A stretch of DNA of 36,627 nt from Tannerella sp. GTDB taxonomy: Bacteria > Bacteroidota > Bacteroidia > Bacteroidales > Tannerellaceae. This document shows, piece by piece, positions 23,653-31,228 of the stretch. The translations under genes were made by a program, and so were the position numbers. The stretch spans positions 1 to 36,627 of the forward strand of contig JAISNP010000035.1 in the NCBI GenBank assembly GCA_031276175.1, in the 5' to 3' direction. How positions within the stretch are numbered: the first letter of the stretch is position 1; every line of letters begins with the position of its first letter. The notes below the pieces were generated by a model. That model saw nothing but the letters and a program-made list of their open reading frames with translations, had not been told where the DNA came from and did not search any database.

Positions 23653-24666
23653 TCAGGGTTCGAAACCCGTCAGGGTGGTTGATACGCTCACCATCAGCGA
23701 ATATGCCGACGGATGATGGCGCGCCGCGGAAACGCCCACGTCAAACCGGCTGACGCGCAGGCCTGCTCCGGCGGAAAAACCGTTCAGGCTGTTTCCGCCG
23801 TTCCGCAATTTCATCTCCACACTTGTTTTCGGATTAAATCCTGCGCCCAGCCAGAAGTTCTCGGAAGGGATCCAGTCTACTCCGAACACCAGATGCTTGA
23901 TGAGCGTCTGCACAAACCGGTCGTCCGCTTCCTTCTCTGCCGACGCGGCGTCGGTATACTTGAATTTCCAGCGATTCAGGTGCACGGCCGTGACCGAAAA
24001 GCGTATCGGGGCATGTGCCATCTTCTTCGTGAAGCCCGTCTGTATGTCCCACGGCATTTTTTCGCGTTGGGAATCGTAGCTTTTCAGTTGCGCCCCGGCG
24101 TTTTTTATCACCAGCCCGTACGAGAACTCCCTTTCGGGATCGTAATAGCTCAGCCCCGCATCGACGGCGATACCGAACGACGAATATTCGGCAAGATTCG
24201 AATAAAGCGCCTTGAGCGAAACGCCTCCCCGCCAGCTATCCGTCAGATCATAGGAAAAAAACCCGTTCAGGCTCAAATCCTTGGGCGAGAAATTTCCCAT
24301 GACCACATGCTCGGCGCTTACCTCCTTCATGTTGCCGTAGCTGATAAAAGTCGCCCCAATCCCCCATGCGCTCCTTTCCCTGAGCGCTTTTGTAAACGCG
24401 ACGCTGCCTACGTGAATATCCGAATAATAATTCATGTAATTCAAGTTCGCCATGCCGTCCGTTTCGCCCCCCAGCAATGCCGGATTATGAAAAGCCAGCG
24501 AAGGATCGCGCGCAATCAACGAAACGGAATGTCCGCCCAGCGCATTGACATGCGCAGACGACGGATAGCGCAAAAATGCAAATACCCTGTCCCCGTCCTG
24601 TGCCCGGAGCATCAGCGGAAGCAACAATCCTAAAAAAACAGCAATTCCTGTATGTCTCATTTTCAT
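23653..24666 (-). CDS. porQ: Type IX secretion system protein PorQ
   Basis: From ATG 24666 the protein is 337 residues, starting MKMRHTGIAVFLGLLLPLML with a signal peptide cut after LRAQ. The frame is open further upstream, but the added segment is charged and AT-rich and would bury the signal, so I reject it. The mature part has FAFLRYPSSAHVNALGG, DPSLAFHNPALLG, NYMNYYSDIH and repeated outer-membrane barrel-like strands. This matches PorQ of the T9SS attachment complex (PorQ/U/V/Z). The C terminus SLMVSVSTTLTGF is barrel-like. Its presence suggests the organism exports proteins by T9SS. A related PorV/FadL-type barrel is the alternative. Confidence 0.8.
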   Translation of the reverse strand: MKMRHTGIAVFLGLLLPLMLRAQDGDRVFAFLRYPSSAHVNALGGHSVSLIARDPSLAFHNPALLGGETDGMANLNYMNYYSDIHVGSVAFTKALRERSAWGIGATFISYGNMKEVSAEHVVMGNFSPKDLSLNGFFSYDLTDSWRGGVSLKALYSNLAEYSSFGIAVDAGLSYYDPEREFSYGLVIKNAGAQLKSYDSQREKMPWDIQTGFTKKMAHAPIRFSVTAVHLNRWKFKYTDAASAEKEADDRFVQTLIKHLVFGVDWIPSENFWLGAGFNPKTSVEMKLRNGGNSLNGFSAGAGLRVSRFDVGVSAARHHPSAYSLMVSVSTTLTGFEP

Positions 24667-24845
24667 TTTCAATCGGAAAGCGTACCGAAATACGCCTTTT
24701 TGCGACGGCATGTACGCCGCCGGTTGTATAATAACGCATAAATCCGGAAAAAGGTATATCCGGTTTCTCCTTTTTTCGATTTCCCCAAAAAAAGCAAAAT
24801 CGTATTTTTTTTCCATCCCCCCGCGCATCGAATTAAATTTATTCC

Positions 24846-24853
24846 TATCTTTG
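24846..24853 (+). promoter_or_regulatory. -7 box of tonB
   Basis: TATCTTTG lies 24 bp before the tonB start, with the downstream GCTTCC usual after Bacteroidota -7 boxes. Confidence 0.65.
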
Positions 24854-24877
24854 CTTCCACATTATAATTAAAAAGCT

Positions 24878-25570
24878 ATGGAAATTAAGAAATCGTCTAA
24901 AGCAGACTTGGAAAAGACCAAAGGCACCGGTCTTTTGATGGGTTTGGTAGTAGGTTTGGCCATTTTGTTCGTGGGCTTTGAATATGGGCAGAAAGAACTG
25001 AACATATCGAAAGATGAAGGGATTGCCGACATTATTGTCGAAGATGACATTGAAATGACTACGCAAAACGAACCGCCGCCGCCACCGCCGCCGCCGCCGC
25101 CCGTGCAGGAAATTGCAGAGGTGTTGAATATCGTGGAAGATGATGCAAACATTGACCAAGTGGACATCCTGTCTTCGGAAGATACCCAGACGGATGCGCA
25201 GGTGCAAACATATGTTCCGCCTGCCGCGGTAGAGGAAGAGGAAGAAGATGAGCAACATATTTTTCAGGTAGTGGAAAAGATGCCCGACTTTCCGGGCGGA
25301 CAGGCTGCCATGTTGAGCTTCATCCAGAAAACGTTGAGATACCCGGTTGTAGCCGCGGAAAATGGAATTCACGGACGTGTGACATGCTCGTTTGTCGTAA
25401 ACAAAGACGGCACCATTGTAGACATTGAAGTGCTGCGCGGCGTAGATGCGTCGCTTGATAAAGAAGCCATACGCGTGATCAGCGCCATGCCGAAGTGGCA
25501 GCCGGGTGAACAAAGAGGTAAACCGGTACGCGTGAAATTCACCATACCGATTAACTTCAGATTACAATAA
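24878..25570 (+). CDS. tonB: TonB energy transducer
   Basis: TonB carries energy from the ExbB/ExbD motor to TonB-dependent (SusC-type) outer-membrane transporters. The 230-residue protein has a short cytoplasmic N terminus, one membrane segment (about 18-35), an acidic spacer and ten consecutive prolines at 66-75. A further acidic region ends in EEEEEDEQ. The C-terminal domain is typical for Bacteroidota: MPDFPGGQAAMLSFIQKTLR, GRVTCSFVVNKDG and MPKWQPGEQRGKPV. It has its own promoter and terminator. The exb genes lie about 2.2 kb downstream. The poly-Pro run is encoded mostly by CCG. Confidence 0.92.
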   Translation: MEIKKSSKADLEKTKGTGLLMGLVVGLAILFVGFEYGQKELNISKDEGIADIIVEDDIEMTTQNEPPPPPPPPPPVQEIAEVLNIVEDDANIDQVDILSSEDTQTDAQVQTYVPPAAVEEEEEDEQHIFQVVEKMPDFPGGQAAMLSFIQKTLRYPVVAAENGIHGRVTCSFVVNKDGTIVDIEVLRGVDASLDKEAIRVISAMPKWQPGEQRGKPVRVKFTIPINFRLQ

Positions 25571-25618
25571 GACTTTTTGTTTTCCCATACTTTTGATTTG
25601 AAATTTATTTACCGAAAG

Positions 25619-25646
25619 AAAAGGTCGCGTGGAGGCGACCTTTTTT
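25619..25646 (+). terminator. Intrinsic terminator of tonB
   Basis: AAAAGGTCGC (25619-25628) pairs with GCGACCTTTT (25635-25644) around a GTGGAG loop and ends in six T. It lies 48 bp after the tonB stop. Confidence 0.85.
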
Positions 25647-25677
25647 AATGCGATATATAATTAATTGCATGTGATTG

Positions 25678-26655
25678 ATGTTTTCGTTTGAAGAAATATT
25701 GAAGATCATCGACGAGGCTATCGGGCGGTTCACGTTCGACGGTAAAGCCCAAAACCTGTTCGACCCGATAAAATATACCCTCTCCAATGGAGGCAAGCGT
25801 ATTCGCCCTGCCTTCGTATTGATGGCATGTGACTTATACGGCGGGTCGACGGACAAAGCCTTGCCGCTTGCGATGGGGCTGGAAATCTTCCACAACTTCA
25901 CGCTGCTGCATGATGACCTGATGGACGAAGCCGACATCAGACGAAATCGTCCGACCGTGCATAAAAAATGGAATCGAAACACTGCCGTTCTGTCGGGCGA
26001 CGCCATGCTCATTTCAGCCTGCCGCCTGATAGGCGAAACGCCCGCCGCCTATCTTCGGGAAATACTTTTGCTGTTCACGCAAACTGCCATTGAAGTCTGC
26101 GAAGGACAACAGTTTGACATGGAATTTGAATCGCGGGAAGACGTGACGGAAGCCGAATACATTGAAATGATACGTCTGAAGACAGCCGTGCTGCTGGCAT
26201 GTTGCCTTAAATCGGGGGCAATCGTCGGAGGTGCGCCGAACGTCGAAGCGGAAAAGTTGTACCGGTTCGGATTGCATCTTGGGCTTGCGTTTCAGTTGCA
26301 GGACGATTTACTGGATGTATACGGTAATCCGGAAACGTTCGGGAAAAGCATCGGAGGCGATATCCTCTGCAATAAAAAGACGTTTCTGCTCATACACACA
26401 TTGAAACAGGCATCCGCAGCACAGAAAAGCATCATCAATCGCTATCAATCCGCATCCGACGGTTTTACGCCTGCCGAGAAAATTGCAGCCATCACCTCCG
26501 TATACGACCGGTTGCGGATAAAAGAACTTACGGAAAACAAAATTACGTACTATTATAATAAGGCGATTGACGATTTGGACAGTCTGGATGCACCGGCAGA
26601 ACGCCTTGCCGCCATACGCGATGTGGGCATGAGCCTGATGAAGCGTGAATCATAA
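25678..26655 (+). CDS. Polyprenyl (short-chain isoprenyl) diphosphate synthase
   Basis: A 325-residue trans-prenyltransferase that condenses IPP with allylic diphosphates. ATG 25678 is chosen over the in-frame TTG at 25675. Visible are GGKRIRP (38-44), the first aspartate-rich motif DDLMD (79-83) in LLHDDLMDEADIRR, and the second DDLLD (209-213) with NKKTFL behind it. The residue five before the first motif is Phe, which tends to limit chain length to about C15-C20. The product (FPP, GGPP or longer) is not certain. ispH elsewhere in the window supplies the same pathway. tatD follows after 12 bp. Confidence 0.9.
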   Translation: MFSFEEILKIIDEAIGRFTFDGKAQNLFDPIKYTLSNGGKRIRPAFVLMACDLYGGSTDKALPLAMGLEIFHNFTLLHDDLMDEADIRRNRPTVHKKWNRNTAVLSGDAMLISACRLIGETPAAYLREILLLFTQTAIEVCEGQQFDMEFESREDVTEAEYIEMIRLKTAVLLACCLKSGAIVGGAPNVEAEKLYRFGLHLGLAFQLQDDLLDVYGNPETFGKSIGGDILCNKKTFLLIHTLKQASAAQKSIINRYQSASDGFTPAEKIAAITSVYDRLRIKELTENKITYYYNKAIDDLDSLDAPAERLAAIRDVGMSLMKRES

Positions 26656-26667
26656 CCTTTTGCCTGC

Positions 26668-27453
26668 ATGAAAATAATAGATACCCATACACATATATAT
26701 CTGGAGGCGTTTGACGAAGATCGCGGGCAGGTGATTCGCACAGCCAAAGAATCGGGAATAGAAGCCGTATTGCTGCCGAATATCGACGCGTCGACAATTT
26801 CTCCGCTACTGCAATTGTGCGATACGGAACCGGATTTTGCTTTCCCGATGATGGGATTGCATCCGACAAGCATTGACCATACGTATGTTTCGCAACTGAA
26901 AACAATCGAATCGGCGCTTACGCAACGGAATTATTGCGGAATCGGCGAAATCGGAATCGACCTGTACCGGGACAAAAGCCGGCTGAAAGAGCAGAAAATC
27001 GCGTTTGAAGAGCAGTTACGCTGGAGTATCGACCTGCGTTTGCCCGTGGCCATCCACACGCGGGAGGCTTTCGACGAAATACTTGATTCCATACACAAGG
27101 TTGGGGCAAGCCGGCTGAGAGGCGTCTTTCACTGTTTCGACGGAACGCAAGCCGACCTCGACGAAATAAAGCGATTAAACAGCTTTAAAATAGGGATTAA
27201 CGGTATATTGACATTCAAGAAATCTCATTTGCCCGAAATCATCGGCCGCACACCGGTCGAGATGCTTCTTTTGGAAACAGACGCCCCCTATCTGGCGCCT
27301 TCGCCGTATCGCGGAAAACGGAATGAACCGCTTTTTTTGTGGGAAACGGCAAAAAAACTGGCATCTGTCCTTGACATTCGCCCGGAAAACGTCGCAGCAC
27401 ACACAAAAAAAAATACTCTTGAATTGTTTAATATCCAGATAGATAGTTTATGA
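26668..27453 (+). CDS. TatD-family metal-dependent hydrolase/DNase
   Basis: This 261-residue TIM-barrel metal hydrolase has the HxH metal site in IDTHTHIY (H7, H9). GLHPTSID, CGIGEIGIDLYRD (metal-bridging Glu), LPVAIHTREA and GVFHCFDGT follow, with LLLETDAPYLAPSPYRGKRN carrying the final metal Asp. TatD proteins act as 3'-5' exonucleases or D-aminoacyl-tRNA deacylase-like hydrolases, so exact activity is open. It follows the prenyl synthase by 12 bp, which suggests co-transcription. Confidence 0.92.
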   Translation: MKIIDTHTHIYLEAFDEDRGQVIRTAKESGIEAVLLPNIDASTISPLLQLCDTEPDFAFPMMGLHPTSIDHTYVSQLKTIESALTQRNYCGIGEIGIDLYRDKSRLKEQKIAFEEQLRWSIDLRLPVAIHTREAFDEILDSIHKVGASRLRGVFHCFDGTQADLDEIKRLNSFKIGINGILTFKKSHLPEIIGRTPVEMLLLETDAPYLAPSPYRGKRNEPLFLWETAKKLASVLDIRPENVAAHTKKNTLELFNIQIDSL

Positions 27454-27610
27454 GAGGGAAAGAAATTTTCATTAGGAGTGCATTTTTTTTGATTAAATTG
27501 CTTTTTCTTTCGCGTAAAAAACTGATATTTGTGCACTGAAAAAGTGGGTATGACATATATTTTGTGTAATTTGCACTCGTTTTCGAGACGATGCTTAATG
27601 AGCTTTAAAT

Positions 27611-27698
27611 GGAGAGATGCTCGAGTGGTTGAAGAGGCACGCCTGGAAAGCGTGTATACGCCTAAAGCGTATCGCGGGTTCGAATCCCGCTTTCTCCG
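27611..27698 (+). tRNA. tRNA-Ser (anticodon GGA)
   Basis: An 88-nt class II tRNA. Acceptor GGAGAGA (27611-27617) pairs with TTTCTCC (27691-27697) with one G-U pair, and the discriminator is G at 27698. The anticodon stem is CACGC/GCGTG with loop CTGGAAA, giving GGA at 27645-27647, which reads UCC/UCU serine codons. The long variable arm TATACGCCTAAAGCGTAT and the T-loop TTCGAAT are clear. CCA is not encoded. Confidence 0.95.
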
Positions 27699-27777
27699 CA
27701 TGTATGCAAACAGATTAACAGATTAAATTATTGACAATAAAAAACGAACTAAATTATTAATTAAATTTTCAAACGTT

Positions 27778-28515
27778 ATGAAAAAGTTATTTACAAAAAC
27801 ATTTTTGGTATTGTGCGCTCTGGGAACTTCTGTAGCCGTATTTGCACAGGAAGTTGCAGCAGTTGAAGGTGAGAGTATGCATCAGGCTCTCAAAACTAAA
27901 TTTATTGAGGGTAGTGCAGACTTTATGAGTCTGATTGCCATTGCTCTGATTTTAGGGTTGGCATTCGTGTTGGAACGTATTATCTATTTGAATCTGGCCG
28001 ATACCAACGCCAAAAAGATGTTGGAAGGTATTGAGGCCGCGCTTGTAGACAAAGGCGATGTAGAATCAGCCAAAGCAATTGCCCGCGATACGAGAGGCCC
28101 GATTGCATCAATTGCTTATCAGGGATTATTGAGAATCGACCAGGGAGTCGATATAGTAGAAAAATCCATTATTTCTTACGGCGGCGTACAGGGTGGTTTG
28201 CTCGAAAAGAACTTGTCGTGGATTACGCTATTCATTGCCATGGCTCCTTCTCTGGGATTTTTGGGAACGGTAATTGGTATGATTATGGCATTCGACAAAA
28301 TCGAACGTGTGGGCGACATCAGCCCTACTGTGGTTGCCAGTGGTATGAAAGTGGCGTTGATCACGACTGTAGGAGGTTTGGTTGTAGCTCTTATCCTGCA
28401 GATATTTTATAATTACCTGTTGAGCAAACTGGAATCCATCCTGAACAAAATGGAAGATGCATCCATCTCCCTGCTCGACATAATTATCAAATACAACGTG
28501 AAATACCAAAAGTAA
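27778..28515 (+). CDS. exbB: ExbB/TolQ-type proton channel subunit
   Basis: ExbB forms the pentameric proton channel that drives TonB. The 245-residue protein starts with a signal-like segment (1-23, ending VFAQ). Membrane helices follow at about 50-70 (LIAIALILGLAFVLERI), 145-168 and 188-210. The signature APSLGFLGTVIGMIMAFDKI and the GMKVALITTVGGLVVALI helix are typical. It leads the exbB-(28522 gene)-exbD-exbD run with 6-10 bp spacing, the usual Bacteroidota arrangement. No clear -7 box was found between tRNA-Ser and this gene. Confidence 0.93.
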   Translation: MKKLFTKTFLVLCALGTSVAVFAQEVAAVEGESMHQALKTKFIEGSADFMSLIAIALILGLAFVLERIIYLNLADTNAKKMLEGIEAALVDKGDVESAKAIARDTRGPIASIAYQGLLRIDQGVDIVEKSIISYGGVQGGLLEKNLSWITLFIAMAPSLGFLGTVIGMIMAFDKIERVGDISPTVVASGMKVALITTVGGLVVALILQIFYNYLLSKLESILNKMEDASISLLDIIIKYNVKYQK

Positions 28516-28521
28516 AAAGCC

Positions 28522-28995
28522 ATGGCTGTAACTAAAATAAGAAAAATTTCAAGTTGGACGCTGCTCCTCGTCATGATAATCAGCGTAGGCGTATTGGCGC
28601 TGTTTTATCTGGGAGGAGTCGTTGACCCTGCTGCAGAGGTTAAAGCGCCGATATACACATCCGAATTGCTGTATTGGTGTTATCTGATGAGTGTAATCAC
28701 AATCGGAGGGTTATTTATTTTCGGGATACTCCAATTCGTGTCGTCCCTGAAAGCAAAACCTAAGGCAGCGCTCGTGTCGTTAATTGTCCTTATTGCCTTT
28801 GCTGCGCTTATGGGCGTTGCTTATGGAATGGGTGATGCTACGCCGCTGCCCAATATCAATAGCGATTCCGCGCATTTTAATACGGAGGTATGGTTAAAGG
28901 TTTCGGATATGTGGATTTATGCCACCTACGTGTTACTTTCTCTGTGCATACTGGCAATGATTGCCGGCTCGGCTAAGGCAATATTTAAGAAGTAA
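28522..28995 (+). CDS. Conserved membrane protein of the exb locus, unknown function
   Basis: A 157-residue protein with four likely membrane segments (about 11-32, 49-71, 82-101 and 131-152). A loop, DATPLPNINSDSAHFN then TEVWLKVSD, lies before the last. It recurs between exbB and exbD in Bacteroidota, as here (6 bp after exbB, 19 bp before exbD), so it is probably an accessory or structural part of the motor. It has no enzymatic motif and no name that I can support. Confidence 0.7.
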   Translation: MAVTKIRKISSWTLLLVMIISVGVLALFYLGGVVDPAAEVKAPIYTSELLYWCYLMSVITIGGLFIFGILQFVSSLKAKPKAALVSLIVLIAFAALMGVAYGMGDATPLPNINSDSAHFNTEVWLKVSDMWIYATYVLLSLCILAMIAGSAKAIFKK

Positions 28996-29014
28996 AACAC
29001 TAAAAGCAAAGAAA

Positions 29015-29605
29015 ATGGGAAAAAAGAGAAAAGTTCCCGGTATTAACGGGTCTTCTTCTGCCGATATTGCTTTTATGCTTCTTCTGTTTTTTCTGTTGAC
29101 AACGTCAATGGATACCGATCAGGGGTTGGCAAGGCGTTTGCCGCAACCGCCTAACGACGAAAAGAGGTTGGAAGAAATAGATGTGAAGAAGAGGAATATT
29201 TTGCCTATCTTTATCAATACGCACAACCAAATAATGTGCGGAGACGAAACTGTGGAACTTGACGAGTTGAGGGAAAGGGCGAAAGAATTCATTGCAAACC
29301 GTAATGACGAGCCTAATCTGCCGGAAAGAGTAGAAGAAGAGGTGCCGTTTTTCGGTGTGGTGAAGACAAGTAAATCGCATGTGATCTCGCTGATGAACGA
29401 CCGGGGCACGCAGTATCAGAAATACATTGACGTGCAAAACGAACTGGCTGCGGCATACAATGAACTTCGTGACGAGATTTCCAAGGAAAAATTCGGAGGC
29501 AAGACTTTTGCCGAATTGAAAGAGGAAGAACAAAAGGCCGTGCAGATGATTTATCCGCAAAAGATATCGGAAGCCGAGCCTAAAAAATATGGAGACAAAA
29601 AGTAA
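29015..29605 (+). CDS. exbD: ExbD/TolR-type biopolymer transport protein, first copy
   Basis: A 196-residue ExbD. ATG 29015 (MGKKRKVPGINGSSSADIAF) is chosen. An upstream open stretch from 28961 overlaps the previous gene and is unlike ExbD. The membrane helix SADIAFMLLLFFLLTTSM has the functionally important D17. The protein is longer than a typical ExbD (about 140-160) because of an extended charged middle with KTFAELKEEEQ near the end. Its stop overlaps the start of the second exbD by one base (TAATG), so the two are translationally coupled. Confidence 0.9.
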   Translation: MGKKRKVPGINGSSSADIAFMLLLFFLLTTSMDTDQGLARRLPQPPNDEKRLEEIDVKKRNILPIFINTHNQIMCGDETVELDELRERAKEFIANRNDEPNLPERVEEEVPFFGVVKTSKSHVISLMNDRGTQYQKYIDVQNELAAAYNELRDEISKEKFGGKTFAELKEEEQKAVQMIYPQKISEAEPKKYGDKK

Positions 29606-30072
29606 TGGGAAAGTTCAATAAAGCGGGCGGACGCGAAATGCCCGAATTAAATACATCATCATTGCCCGACCTTGTTTTTGCAATCCTGTTTTTCTTCATG
29701 ATGGTAACAAGTATGCGCGAAGTGACACTCAAGGTGCAATTCCGGGTGCCTCATGCCACGGAACTTCAAAAGTTGGAGAAGAAATCGCTGGTGACGTTTA
29801 TTTATGTCGGCAAGCCGACAGCAGAGTTTTCTGCAAAAATGGGTACCGAGCCGCGACTCCAGTTAAATGACCAATTCGCCGAAGTATCGGAAGTCGGTTC
29901 ATACATTGCGCAGGAAAAATCGAGTATGAAAGAGGAGGATCAACCCTATATGACCGTTTCCATCAAAGGCGACTACGAAACAAAAATGGGATTGATAACA
30001 GACCTCAAACAAGCGCTACGAAAGGCCTACGCACTTAAAATCAGCTATTCCGCAAGAAAACAGATAGATTAA
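29605..30072 (+). CDS. exbD: ExbD/TolR-type biopolymer transport protein, second copy
   Basis: A 155-residue ExbD of ordinary length. MPELNTSSLPDLVFAILFFF carries the conserved Asp (D22) in the membrane helix, and a periplasmic domain follows with VSIKGDYETKMGLITDLKQAL. With two different ExbD proteins the motor may use an ExbD heterodimer. This is common in Bacteroidota loci with a single exbB. A terminator follows at 30099. Confidence 0.92.
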   Translation: MGKFNKAGGREMPELNTSSLPDLVFAILFFFMMVTSMREVTLKVQFRVPHATELQKLEKKSLVTFIYVGKPTAEFSAKMGTEPRLQLNDQFAEVSEVGSYIAQEKSSMKEEDQPYMTVSIKGDYETKMGLITDLKQALRKAYALKISYSARKQID

Positions 30073-30098
30073 CATCAAGTGCGTTTACAATAATGAAG

Positions 30099-30130
30099 CG
30101 AGGTTATCCGGAAAGGGTAGCCTCGTTTTT
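30099..30130 (+). terminator. Intrinsic terminator of the exb operon
   Basis: CGAGGTTATCC (30099-30109) pairs with GGGTAGCCTCG (30115-30125), including two G-U pairs, and five T follow. It lies 26 bp after the second exbD. Confidence 0.85.
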
Positions 30131-30255
30131 GATTGATAACCGATGTGAACTGCGAAGTTGTGCTATTTTTCTTCGAATCGACGTCTGCCTGAACACGGCA
30201 TTTTGCAGGTAAACCAAAAGAGACGAAACCTGATAAGCCGGCTTTATTTTCGTAA

Positions 30256-30353
30256 GGGGCTGTATCAAAAGTCCAAAATTTACAATTTTACCCCTCCCAC
30301 AACACATTGTAGCAGGGGTAATTTGCTTGAAAAAGAACTTTTGATACAGCCCC
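30256..30353. mobile_element. 98-bp MITE-like element with 17-bp terminal inverted repeats
   Basis: GGGGCTGTATCAAAAGT (30256-30272) is the exact reverse complement of 30337-30353. Flanking CGTA(A) and TACG continue the symmetry with one extra base. Inside, TTACCCCT and AGGGGTAA form a second nested inverted repeat. It has no coding capacity. The end sequence resembles ends of Bacteroidota insertion sequences, and a third, degenerate copy lies at 31025. No clear target-site duplication is seen. Confidence 0.65.
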
Positions 30354-30561
30354 TACGGAGATGAAACCTGCTCCTGCAATGAAAGAGTATGGCGCGTTGT
30401 CTTGCTTTACAGACCACGGTTGCGGAGCGACTTCCGTGCCCGGTTATGAAGATTGCAACTTTCGGCTGATTGAGGTATCATATCCGATATACATTAAAAA
30501 AACAGATGGAATCTAATGGGATGGCAGGAAAGAGATAAAATTAATCACCATATCACAATAC

Positions 30562-30638
30562 ATCCTAAAATTTGACTAAAGGTATCCTATACGGTCCCTG
30601 TACACATCCTATACGGATCCTGTACGAATCCCATATCC
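30562..30638. repeat. Tandem array with 11-bp subunit and 22-bp period
   Basis: In register are ATCCTAAAATT (30562), TGACTAAAGGT (30573), ATCCTATACGG (30584), TCCCTGTACAC (30595), ATCCTATACGG (30606), ATCCTGTACGA (30617) and ATCCCATATCC (30628). The alternate units match best, so the period is 22 bp, about two helical turns. Confidence 0.65.
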
Positions 30639-30777
30639 CGTGAATTAAGCGTTTTTTTATCAAAAAACGCAAATTAATGTAGATTAGACGTGAGAAAAAG
30701 GCAAAAAAGAACAGGAATAGAGATAAGATATTAGTAGATTTATAGCCTGAAAACCAAATAATGAAGAACTCTAAAAC

Positions 30778-30954
30778 ATGTGTCGGATTAAGCACATGCG
30801 CCATCGCAACTTTGCGAACTTCATCATACACATGATTTCCGCGCTTATTGCTTATACTTTCCTGTCTGAAAAACCTTCTCCGAACCTTGACATCGTGTAT
30901 ACGAGCGCTTTACAGAGGATCGCTCAGGTCGAACTCACGTTATTGCGTGAATGA
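30778..30954 (+). pseudogene. Possible C-terminal relic of a transposase
   Basis: A 58-codon frame starts at ATG 30778 and includes MCRIKHMRHRNFANFIIHM, then ISALIAYTFLSEKPSPNL. The R-H-R-x-x-x-N-F ... A-L-I-A-Y ... K-P pattern resembles the C-terminal helix of some DDE insertion-sequence transposases (from memory, family not certain). It lies between the inverted-repeat end at 30256 and the degenerate end at 31025-31040, as expected for the 3' end of a decayed IS gene. The catalytic parts of a transposase are not found upstream. Confidence 0.3.
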
Positions 30955-31024
30955 CTCACAACAAACGGGAATCGTGTGCATACTGAAATCTGAGAAAATC
31001 TGCCCGATCTGCGTCATCCGCGTG

Positions 31025-31040
31025 CTTTTGATACAGCTCC
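31025..31040. repeat. Degenerate third copy of the inverted-repeat end
   Basis: CTTTTGATACAGCTCC matches 15 of 16 bases of CTTTTGATACAGCCCC at 30338-30353. It has the orientation of a right end, facing the left end at 30256. Confidence 0.6.
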
Positions 31041-31183
31041 ATCCGGAATATACGGATCGAATCCCGCAGAATAAATCGAACGGGATAGAATCTCGTCCGA
31101 ACGAGAAGTCCATTCAAATCGCCGCATTTCACTTCTCCGAAAATTAATTTCCCCTCCGGAATACATTATTGCCGAACATTTGC

Positions 31184-31191
31184 TACCTTCG
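31184..31191 (+). promoter_or_regulatory. Weak -7 box of nusB
   Basis: TACCTTCG followed by CACCCC resembles the Bacteroidota -7 box and start region with one mismatch (TTCG for TTTG). It lies 37 bp before ATG 31229. Confidence 0.35.
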
Positions 31192-31228
31192 CACCCCGTA
31201 ACAACAACTATTGAAGTTCTTTTATATA

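Larger units (their letters stand above)
30131..31228. other. Gene-poor 1.1-kb region with mobile-element debris and repeats
   Basis: No convincing intact gene is present. It holds inverted-repeat ends at 30256-30272, 30337-30353 and 31025-31040, an 11/22-bp array at 30562-30638, a perfect 9-bp hairpin GCGTTTTTT/AAAAAACGC at 30649-30670, and a transposase-like relic at 30778-30954. A 51-codon ORF at 30361-30516 (MKPAPAMKEYGALS start) is unrecognised and probably chance. The nusB promoter region lies at the right edge. Confidence 0.6.

Noticed and set aside
23653-24828. Longer PorQ starting at 24828
   Set aside because: The extra 54 residues are charged and would place the signal peptide in the interior. 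ATG 24666 gives a normal exported protein.
30565-30831. 88-codon minus-strand ORF in the gene-poor region
   Set aside because: It runs through the 11/22-bp repeat array and has low-complexity Phe/Ile content, with no family pattern.
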